64,000 nt of DNA from Asterias amurensis (lineage: Eukaryota; Echinodermata; Asteroidea; Forcipulatida; Asteriidae), in the NCBI RefSeq assembly GCF_032118995.1, contig NC_092668.1, forward strand, positions 3,699,501 through 3,763,500. Direction: 5' to 3'. The notes beneath the pieces were generated by a model. That model was not told where the DNA came from. It did no database searches and saw only the letters and a list, made by a program, of their open reading frames with translations. Below are positions 57,601 to 64,000 of this stretch, piece after piece. How positions within the stretch are numbered: position 1 is the stretch's first letter; each line of letters opens with the position of its first letter. The translations under genes were made by a program, and so were the position numbers.

Positions 57601-59947
57601 TAAACCTCTGGGTACAACCATGTGTAAAATCTCTTTTAGAAGGGTGTTGGCTATGATCTGAAGCGAGCCAATTTTGAACAGTATACTCTGCTTGTCTTCA
57701 GAGTTAAAACCATTTCAAAACATCAAGACCACAATGGCTCTTTTCAGACACTCCTCAAACAGTTTTTTTAGTACTGGCAAGTTTACTATTTATAGTTAAT
57801 TCTATTGTCTCTTCTATCGACTCTTTCGAGATAAGTTGTTTGTAGTAAGTTTGACAGAGAAGCACAGACAAGACGGTGCAAGAGAAAGTAGGTTGGCTCC
57901 AAGACAGAAAACAATAATGAGAGAAATTAAACACATGGGTATTAGGGCTCTTGGGCACAAGACAATGAGATAAGAGGCAGCGAGAAGATTGAGAGAGTAT
58001 ATACAGAGAAGACAAAAGGAAACAATACAAGAGAGAAACAGTCATGCCAAGGTTTATGTCACAGGGTCCGACAGGTGGGGAGGCGGGGTTTGGTTTGACC
58101 ACAGCGTCAATCACCGTCACTGTCATCCGTTGTCTTCAGCACATCCGTGTAATCCGACGGTCCCGACGGTCCTGACGGACCCTCATCATCTTCCTCCTCA
58201 TCTTCCTCCTCAGATGAAGATCCAGGACCAACATCTCCCTCTGAATCCTCCTCATCTTCACCTTGTTCTTGAGCGACGAGGAGCCCCACTGAGTCGTCGA
58301 ACATCATCGCCTTCAGATTCAACGACGCTAAGATGGTCTCCTTGTCTTGGAGGCTCTGATCCTCGGACGTGCTGTCGTTGGCCGAGAGGATGACACACAT
58401 GTCGCACTGATTGACGTTGGCGGCGCGTAGATCAGCTCGGCTGAGTGGTGAACCCTTCAAGGATTTTAAACAGTTCACAATTACTCAACGTTAATCAATT
58501 CAGTCACTACAACCTGTCAGTACAGATATTTTCACATCGTGAATTATTGGAAAGTACACTCGGGTGAGCCCCTGACAAGGTCTAATCAAACGATCGCACT
58601 CGCCTGGTGACGGCATGTACAGGTCACCCCCAAGTGACCCACTCCACAAGCAGGGCACTGGGGGCTGACCCAGGTGAGCCCCGTCAAAGCTATTCGGAAC
58701 ATACCGTGCAGACCAGGGGCGACCCAGGGAAGCTAACCGAACGCACCCATAGAGTTCATGGATATTTTCAACAGTTTTTAAATTTTGAAAAACTTTCTAC
58801 GGAGGTCTGCTGATCTCTTTGATTAGGTCCAAAATAGTTGCAAATGAGCATCAGGGTATAAAGATAAAAGGCAACTCATTAAAATTAATTCAGTTTTATT
58901 AATTCAGTTTGTTGCTTGTCAAGGCCGAGCTGATACAAGCTCTTTTGTATTTCTGATTAGCAGAATGTGGGTTCGAGTTCTGTTCGAGTCCTGTTTTGAA
59001 ACTGTTTTGACAATGTCTTGGGTTTATCTGATATTCCATTCATTTTTACATAAACATCTAACCAAAGAAATCACCACGGTAAAACTTACATTCATGATAT
59101 AGACTTTGGGGAAGTTCTTCAACGTCTCCCATTCCCTGACGATATACTGAAGATCTCCTAACACGACAATCGTCTTGAGCTCCTCAAGATGAAAGTTACT
59201 CGCTCTCAGCGGCATCACAAAGTTTCTCATCCCAATAAGCGGGGAGTTTCTATGTCCGAACACACAGACTACAACGTGACCAGACAAGTTCGTCTGTTGT
59301 GCCTCTTCGCGTGTCTATAAAAGATCAAGAAGTTCAATGCAAAGTTTTAGAAACTATTAAGAAAAAGTTTTTAAAAACTATCAAGGTAATTGTCAAAGAC
59401 CAGTCTTCTCACTCGGTGTATCTCAACATATGCATAAAATAACAAACCTGTGAAAGTTTGAGCTCAATTGGTCGCCAAAGTTGCAAGATAACTACTGTAT
59501 GAAAGAACAAACACCCCTGTCACACGAAGTTGTGTGTTTTCAGATGCTTGATTTCGAGACCTCAAAATCTTGTTCTGAGGATAATCAAATTGGTGGAAAA
59601 TTACTTCTTTCACGAAAACTACGTCACTTCAGTTGGAGCCGTTTCTCACAGGGTTTTTTGTACAATCAAACTCTCCCAATTACTTGTTACCAAGTACGAT
59701 TTTATGCTTATAATGATTTTGAGTTATAACCAATAGTGTCCACTGCCTTTGACAAAAACAAGCCACATTTTGGAGGATGTTGGAGGATATGGCGACGACC
59801 CAAAAAAAAAAAAAAAAAAAAAAACTCACCAAGAGTGCATAAGCTGACGTTCTCTCCTTGCACCAATGGAACATTCCGGTGGAGTCAAACTGATAAGTCA
59901 CATCCCCATCGAAGACATCTGGAAGATGCTTGAAGCGTGGACTCACC
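51389..59947 (-). CDS. KCNMA1: slo/KCNMA1 BK channel alpha subunit, 3' half (7 exons)
   Basis: Seven minus-strand exons (59947-59830, 59314-59090, 58454-58115, 54638-54534, 53839-53709, 52912-52718, 51601-51389) join with consistent phases into 441 residues and a stop. BK channels are voltage- and calcium-gated potassium channels; the pore and RCK1 lie upstream of the window. Visible here: the end of the RCK1-RCK2 linker (DSTGMFHWC), RCK2 starting [53 protein letters not shown], the calcium bowl [59 protein letters not shown] and [14 protein letters not shown]. Odd points: a very acidic insert in RCK2, two cancelling 1-nt indels in exon 52718-52912, and a short tail (FDSLPTI stop) without the long C-terminal extension of vertebrate forms. 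Confidence 0.92.
51696..51964 (+). mobile_element. Family C element, copy 4, with a C-run expansion
   Basis: GGGTGCATTCCTTAAGCTTC to GGGAGCTAATCGAATGCACC; 51738-51796 is nearly all C where other copies have CCCGGTACGTTCGAATAGC-like sequence. The run length may be an assembly artefact. Confidence 0.75.
52030..52190. mobile_element. Family E fragment, copy 3
   Basis: TGAAAATCTCTGTTGAGTCT, GGTTCTGAAAAGAAC, GATCAGTATGCTCAGATCG, ACTCAAAAGAGATTTTCACA. Confidence 0.65.
52244..52630. mobile_element. Family A element, copy 15
   Basis: TTAAAGGCAGTGGACACTAT to GTGTCCACTGCCTTTAA; full length, 90 bp from a slo exon. Confidence 0.8.
52718..52912 (-). CDS. KCNMA1: slo exon with two compensating 1-nt indels
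   Basis: Acceptor GATTTTGTTTCAG|ACTTAC, donor TTTGGG|GTAAGT; 195 nt, phase 0/0. The ends read TYFN and [18 protein letters not shown] through [20 protein letters not shown]. Between them the conserved [11 protein letters not shown] is present but one base out of frame: a base is missing after TTCAAT (near 52899-52900) and one G is extra in a G6 run (52860-52865 on the plus strand). Read literally there is a TGA after ten codons; because the indels cancel, exon length stays divisible by three. Sequencing error is the simplest explanation. Confidence 0.85.
52913..53708 (-). other. slo intron with SINE pieces
   Basis: 52985-53160 is a plus-strand SINE body (GGTAAATGGGTACCTGTGAG, GATTTAGCTTGGTGCGCTAC) with an AATAAT tail; 53160-53590 is a minus-strand relative (TGTCACGACCGAGGC, CCCACGCTCTGCTT). 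53627-53690 is a G-rich run beside the exon. Confidence 0.6.
53709..53839 (-). CDS. KCNMA1: slo exon: calcium bowl
   Basis: Acceptor TTTCATTTCTAG|TGAACG, donor AGTGCT|GTAAGT. Encodes [20 protein letters not shown] then [20 protein letters not shown]. The five-Asp calcium bowl, a high-affinity calcium site, is intact. Confidence 0.95.
53898..54090. mobile_element. Family A fragment, copy 16
   Basis: AAAGGCACTGTGAACACATT..AACAGCTCTCCATTGCTTGT; the right end is lost. Confidence 0.6.
54205..54480 (+). repeat. tRNA-derived SINE, best copy
   Basis: GTCGTGGTAGAGCTGGTAGA, GCAACGGACTCAAGCTCTGC, GGCTTCGAGTCCCGGTCGTG (B box), then the body AATTGCTTCTCTCCACCCCA, GGTAAATGGGTACCTGTTAG, AGCTTAGAGCGCTACAT, and a tail with CCCTTTGAGACGCC. 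Explains the fragments at 4387, 10385, 39710, 52985, 56667 and 58918. Confidence 0.7.
54534..54638 (-). CDS. KCNMA1: slo exon: linker before the calcium bowl
   Basis: Acceptor TCTTTTGACAG|CGATTA, donor GAATTGG|GTGAGT. Two bases, 34 codons, one base. Encodes [20 protein letters not shown] then [14 protein letters not shown], the conserved [10 protein letters not shown] motif; Val is completed by the next exon. Confidence 0.88.
54736..54974. mobile_element. Family E foldback, copy 4
   Basis: TATGGAAAGGTTTTCGTTAA to ACCACAAACCTTTCCATA; near-complete palindrome with GGTTCTGAAAAGAACCGCTG. Confidence 0.85.
55503..56032. mobile_element. Family D-like element, copy 3, with an internal ~80-bp tandem triplication
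   Basis: Ends GGCCCTTTTCGATTCCACGG, CTTCGGCTTCAGATTCGGCT and ATCCGAAAGCCAAAGCCGTG, GATTCAAAAAGAGCCC. Inside, CTCAATGTCGACTGTAACGC..TTGGAACCAACATTGAAAG..GGGGGGCCCGTCCGGCCCA is repeated three times (55660-55893). Confidence 0.75.
56667..56827 (-). repeat. tRNA-derived SINE in slo intron
   Basis: TGGAGAGAAGCAATTATG, TGCCTTGCTCTTGAAAGGAC, GGGCAAGATTTGAACCCACA, GACCGCTTGGCCATAAC; complement of the SINE head. Confidence 0.6.
57059..57178. mobile_element. Family D element, copy 4
   Basis: CGTGTCCGAAACAGTGACTT, GCTAGAGCTACGGCTAGATC versus GATCTAGCCGTAGCTCTAGC, AAGTCACCATTTTGGAC. Confidence 0.75.
57309..57415. mobile_element. Small dyad element, GTAGTCTTGGTGCAAGA ends
   Basis: AGTAGTCTTGGTGCAAGATG / CGTCTTGCACCAAGACTAC; the same ends appear in 15360-15840 and 16620-16650. 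Confidence 0.65.
57600..57755. mobile_element. Family E fragment, copy 5
   Basis: AATCTCTTTTAGAAGGGTGT..GATCTGAAGCGAGCC and GGCTCTTTTCAGACACTCC. Confidence 0.5.
58115..58454 (-). CDS. KCNMA1: slo exon: RCK2 with long acidic insert
   Basis: Acceptor AAATCCTTGAAG|GGTTCA; phase 0 from [11 protein letters not shown]. Conserved up to [13 protein letters not shown], then an acidic Ser/Glu/Asp run (about 45 residues, [20 protein letters not shown] onwards) replaces the usual linker before [10 protein letters not shown]. The proposed donor GACG|GTGATT is weak but is the one whose phase fits the next exon (G+CG = Ala). If unspliced, the frame stops at 58107-58109. Confidence 0.8.
58455..59089 (-). 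other. slo intron with family C and a SINE
   Basis: Family C (58558-58749, left end missing: CTCGGGTGAGCCCCTGACAA to GAAGCTAACCGAACGCACCC) and a SINE head (58918-58990: CAAGGCCGAGCTGATACAAG, GCAGAATGTGGGTTCGAGTT). Confidence 0.65.
59090..59314 (-). CDS. KCNMA1: slo exon: start of RCK2
   Basis: Acceptor TCTTTTATAG|ACACGC, donor ATGAAT|GTAAGT; 75 codons, phase 0/0. Encodes [40 protein letters not shown] and [16 protein letters not shown], collinear with human and fly slo. Confidence 0.93.
59384..59752. mobile_element. Family A element, copy 17, in slo intron
   Basis: AGGTAATTGTCAAAGACCAG to AGTGTCCACTGCCTTTGAC. Confidence 0.75.
59830..59947 (-). CDS. KCNMA1: slo exon: end of RCK1-RCK2 linker
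   Basis: Acceptor ATTATCTTAG|GGTGAG, donor CTCTTG|GTGAGT. One base then 39 codons: [18 protein letters not shown] then [20 protein letters not shown]. The [10 protein letters not shown] motif is near invariant in slo; the SPK.MRHDPLL part before it is diverged. Confidence 0.85.
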
Positions 59948-60119
59948 CTAAGATAATAAAGTTGTCCGTTACTAAAAGAAATAGCTGCTCTGTAAAATCA
60001 AACTTCAAGAATAATATTTCAGAACTACATGACAACAAGCTACGGGTAATGTCAAGGATAAGTGATGTTTGAAGGTTTGCATGGTAAGAAAATATAAAAT
60101 TGTAAACTGCGGATACAAC

Positions 60120-60545
60120 CACAGGGCTCGAACTGAACACTGCCAATTTTTGGTCCAGCAAATATTGAGCAACAAGCCCTTCTCCGAAAGTCTTGGTGCT
60201 TGTTCAAACAAAAACAGTTAAATGCTTGTTATGAGCTTTGTCAGAAAGTATTTTGTCTCATTTTGATTCTGGTCTTGCTTAGTCGGAAAGGAGTTTTTCT
60301 CATTTTGATTCTGGTCTTGGAAAAGCCAATTTTTGGTCCAGCAAATATTGAGCAACAAGCCCTTCTCCAAAAGTCTTGGTGCTTATTCAAACAAAAACAG
60401 TTAAATGCTTGTTATAAGCTTTGTCAGAGAGTATTTTTTTCTCATTTTGATTCACGGTCTTGTTAAAAAATAAATGGTCCAGCAAAAATGGAGCAACAAG
60501 CCCCTGTTGTCTTGTGGATTTTCCCTCCAAATTCAAGCCCTGAAC
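60120..60545 (-). repeat. Tandem repeat related to 44164-44930
   Basis: Units of ~160 bp: AATTTTTGGTCCAGCAAATA, TTGAGCAACAAGCCCTTCTC, AACAGTTAAATGCTTGTTAT, CTCATTTTGATTCTGGTCTT. GAGCAACAAGCCC and TCTCATTTTGATTCTGG are complements of words in the 44-kb array. Confidence 0.75.
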
Positions 60546-63518
60546 CAATGTTTAAGTAGACTTGACTCAAGTCCCAATCCCGTGCCATCCCCCAGGAAAT
60601 AACTGTTTTGTGATGCTCTGCATTCCAAAACCTGTTCTGCATGCGGGACAGGGACTTGACGATGTTGCAGTCGCCTGGTATGTACATGTAAATGTATTCA
60701 CTTATGAATATGTAACATTGCTGCATGATATGTTTTGACCAATCAAACGCACTAAAAAAAAAAAGACTAGTTCATTTGTTGTTTGTGGGTTAAGTACTTA
60801 GTTGATGATTGAAATACATTTTGTACATCTCCCCATTTGGGGAGATTTTCCGATAACAACGTGCAGAGTAAGAAACGACCTCGTCAAGTCCCATTCTCGG
60901 GACCACATTTTGACGGCGAGCGCGCACTGTATTGTATGCTACGGGTTGTTTCATAGTAAGTTGAGGTAATAGCTTAGGGACCTCTCACACGAGAATGGGA
61001 CTTGAATCAAGTGTAATGTATAAGAACTCTTTTGAGAGACATGTTGGTTCTGAGTTATTTTTTAACATCAAGGATACAAACACAAACGTAATTTTTAAGA
61101 ATTAATATCAACAAAAATTGTGCACTTAAATAAAGACCATTGATTCATAGCGTACAGGTGCATTTGAACGTTGAAGCTGCAAAGCTTTTGTTATTTCTAA
61201 AAGGCGTTTCCAAAATAGAAATGTTACTTTTAGATTTTGCAGTTTTACTCCAACAATTACTTGTCTTGGGTACAAGTTTACAGTCTTCATGCAACTTTTA
61301 ATTTGTTGATTCAGTGCTATAGGGACATTAATTGCAATAAGCTAAAGCTCATTTATTTTTAAATGTGCTTCAATTTAGAAAAATAAGTCGGATTCAACAA
61401 ATAAATGTTTTACTTAGTGAATGAATGCTTCTCTTGTGCTCGCGGAAGCTCAGAGTATTCTGCGCTTACATCAAACGTATTTCTTAGGTCTAAGGTAATT
61501 TTGTCTTGTGCGCATACGCACTCCACGTTACTAGGCTACACAGATAGAGCAGAAATTTTGCACTTGCCCTATAAGCAGAGAACAGTGATCGCAAGCGCAG
61601 AATTTGGCGTTAGGCAGAGCCATGAATCTGGGCCCTGGTTGCCTGTTACCTGCCTTGTGTAACATGGAATTAAGAAAAAAAGAAGACGACATTTTTACGA
61701 CTTCTTAAAAACCACTTACCTACTGGTGCTGAGGGTTCATGTGCAAGGGAGAGCAAACAGGTCAAGCAAGGAGAAAGTAAGGGAATAAAAAAAGTTAAGG
61801 TTAACTTTAACATGACGGCAAAGAAAAAAACACTGTCTTCAAAAATTAAACAAAACAATCGTTTCTATCAACTTCTTATCACCCAGAATCCGTCAAATTC
61901 CAACAATTGATGCATTGCAGCAGAGCTAATGCAAGTCAAACATTTTACAGGACCGATGGCCTGAGGTTTCAGTGTCGAGCAAATAAGCTCAAGACAGGAC
62001 AAGACTAGTGTTTTTTTTTTCCTTTTTCTTTCAATTCAACATCTTTATCTCAAAAGAACGATGTTCAAATGTTGAGTTTCAGTCTCACACATATCTTTCA
62101 AACTGCAGAATATCACGCATGAAACAGAAGAAGTAAATCTTCTCTTACTGTTTTGTTCTAAAGTATCAATTCGCTTTTTTAGTTCATGTATAAACAAAAT
62201 CCCGCTGCAGTAAAATGTCTGAGCTACAAGTCCGACCATCTTGTGGACGTTTCCCCAAAAATGTTGGTACGCAGTGTGTTGGAATGTGGTGGTTTCAAGT
62301 AGGTTAGGGGTTAAGTGCTGTTAGGGTCAAGGGTCAAGCCATCCCAATACCAGTGAGTGTGACAAGGAGATGTTGCATCCAATCAAAACCACCACCACTG
62401 ATGAAGTGAAGATGATGGTTGCTAGGGAAATGGTTACCAAGGAAGAGGAAGGAATGAGAGGAAGTGAACTGCATTGTGGTTAATCTTGGTGAGGAGTTCT
62501 CATGTAATTACTCTCCATGCCGTGAACTTTACACCCTAGTCTTAATCATATTATTGTTAGCGAGAACTCACACGGAAAACACCCTCTAAATTTTGATAGA
62601 AAACTCTGACAGCAAGACATTTCATTCAATAAGCCATTTGCATGTTAGATTTGAATGTTGTCTGGTACAATGACGTGCTTGATCACGATACCAATTAAAT
62701 TTGAATTCCTCAGACTATCGAGACTATCTGAATGAGTATGTATAATGGCACAATTGAACCAGGTAAGGTTGCTATATGCAAAGGCTTGCCCAAACCACTT
62801 GACATAGCAACTGTCTTTATAGCCTGAGGAATTCCAATGAAAGCGGTAATTTGTAACTCAGCAAGACATAAGACTTTATTCAAATCGAACTTGCAAATGG
62901 CTTATTGGCTTTTATTGGGAAGTTCAAACACTGCTCATATCACATTTTTATTTGAAATGGTTTATTGATAAAAACAAACAGCAGATTGCCAAACTGTGAC
63001 CGTTTGTACCAATAATCATTAAATAATTTTGTACAAACCAAAACATGTTCTGTCAATCACTGGCAATGTGTTTGATAGAGGTACGTGAGGAAAAGTTTGC
63101 TGTAAAAATTTCAATTTAAAGGTTGGGTCATAGAGTGGTTTTTTTTTAAGCCTAATTACTGATTTATTCTAAGGACCACATTATTGAAGAAGATACAATA
63201 AAAGTCATGTATGAAAAATTCAACTGCAATGCAGTGGCTACTTGCTGAGAAAACAGCAGAGAAATGCAACAGTATTTTCACAAGAACGTCGAATCCATCT
63301 ACATTTAACGGGGAGACGGCGGGTTACAACCGCATCTCTCTCTCTCTGCAGCATACACGAATGAAAGATTAACATTTCAGCTATTTGCAAGTAGATTTCT
63401 GTCACCTTAATTCTCCAGTGATTTGTATGATCTAAGAATCATTCTAGCTATTATTATAGCAAGTAGATTGGACCTACATGTACCTACAAGTTTCATCAGC
63501 TAGAAAAATCTTTAACAA
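60546..63518 (-). other. Region upstream of the visible slo exons
   Basis: Probably slo intron. 60850-61020 holds an imperfect dyad (AAGTCCCATTCTCGGGAC / GAGAATGGGACTTGA); 61400-61640 is a diverged F-like piece ending CAGAGCCATGAATCTGGGCC; 62630-62890 has the partly inverted pair GCCATTTGCATGTTAGATTT / CGAACTTGCAAATGGC. The possible microexon is at 61720-61728. No other exon found. Confidence 0.4.
61720..61728 (-). CDS. KCNMA1: Possible 9-nt slo microexon
   Basis: On the minus strand a long CT-rich tract ends CATGAACCCTCAG, followed by nine bases CACCAGTAG and a consensus donor GTAAGT. Its last two bases plus the first base of exon 59830-59947 give AGG, so the join reads T-S-R-V-S-P-R, compatible with the TSPK region of other slo proteins. 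Microexons occur in BK genes generally. Signal strength is good but a 9-nt call from sequence alone is weak. Confidence 0.3.
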   Translation of the reverse strand, partial: HQ

Positions 63519-63775
63519 TGGGTGCGTTCGATTAGCTTCCCTAGGTCGACAACGATCTGCCCCCAATACGTTCGAATAGTTTTGACGTCATTTCAGGGGC
63601 TCACCCAGGTCAGCCCCCAGTGCCCTGCTTGTGGAGTGGGTCACTTGGGGCTGGCCCGAGGTGCATATGATGTCACCACGAAAGAACGAGTGGGATTATT
63701 CGATTAACTCTTGTCAGGGGCTCACCCGGATGAGCACCGCAGGGTCGACCCGAGGAAGGTAATCGAACGCACCCA
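63519..63775 (+). mobile_element. Family C element, copy 6
   Basis: TGGGTGCGTTCGATTAGCTT to AGGTAATCGAACGCACCCA; the best copy for defining the ~257-bp element and its ~20-bp inverted ends. Confidence 0.85.
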
Positions 63776-64000
63776 TTAAAAGTGCTGGGGAAGACGCTTT
63801 TTAATCTAGCTGTTCCTTTTCCACAGGGGGATTCTAATAACTACAAAAGCTCTACGGTTAATGAACTCAGTTTCCCAAATGGAAATTAAATGGCAATGTT
63901 AATGGATATGATATTGTTGAGTGATGTGAGAATCAACATTTTGATACTTTATCGATAGCGGAACGCTACTGGAATCAAACACCCAACCAGAAAAAGAAAA

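Larger units (their letters stand above)
54639..58114 (-). other. slo intron (3.5 kb)
   Basis: Contains family E, two family D elements, a SINE, a small CTTGG dyad and another family E copy. 55030-55500 and 56160-56640 are AT-rich with nothing recognised apart from GTGACCTTTGACCTTGGG-type short repeats at 56090-56150. Confidence 0.5.

Noticed and set aside
58107..58114. slo ending at the TGA at 58107-58109
   Set aside because: Downstream exons continue RCK2 in perfect phase, so termination here would be an unspliced or truncated form rather than the main product.
1..64000. Retrotransposon, viral or transposase coding genes
   Set aside because: Looked for reverse transcriptase, integrase, transposase and capsid-like frames; none longer than short repeat-derived frames were recognisable.

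Overview
The window is animal nuclear DNA, most likely from an echinoderm and probably a sea star. Short exons with GT..AG borders sit in an AT-rich background crowded with small inverted-repeat transposons. Calling it an echinoderm is inference from gene content and repeat style; no marker here fixes the species.

Four protein genes are supported by exons whose splice phases agree. (1) 2489-18456, plus strand: the 3' part of EFA6/PSD, an Arf6 exchange factor. It has the end of the PH domain, a coiled-coil segment and two candidate terminal exons, one of them beyond a 12.8 kb intron. (2) 34735-40070, minus strand: complete COX18, the mitochondrial inner-membrane insertase for cytochrome c oxidase subunit 2 (6 exons, 372 residues predicted). 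(3) 42556-44163, plus strand: FAM241B-like single-span membrane protein (2 exons, 149 residues), divergent from COX18. (4) 51389-59947, minus strand, plus a possible 9-nt exon at 61720-61728: the 3' half of the slo/KCNMA1 BK potassium channel, covering the end of the RCK1-RCK2 linker, RCK2 and the calcium bowl. FAM241B and slo converge on 44-51 kb. The genes do not form a pathway.

Between EFA6 and COX18 lies the strangest object, a foldback structure of about 9.7 kb (22548-32213). Its two ~0.95-1.0 kb arms are close to identical and inverted, and each carries two tRNA-like Pol III modules. They enclose about 7.5 kb of a ~46-bp satellite whose monomer is itself largely palindromic. A block of degenerate TTAGGG-like sequence abuts the right arm.

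Most of the rest is explained by repeat families named here A to I: TTAA-targeting elements (A, B), a ~250-bp GC-rich element (C), dyad elements (D, E), AGCTGCTTA-type elements (F), TTCCTGCGAATGC elements (G), AGACTTGT elements (H) and TCGTCCTAA elements (I), plus tRNA-derived SINEs and several tandem arrays. Many insertions are nested, so relative ages can be read. Other points of note: a tandem array that copies the COX18 exon 2 splice donor, two compensating 1-nt indels in a conserved slo exon, and a 14-bp motif repeated four times inside a ~1.37 kb TIR element.
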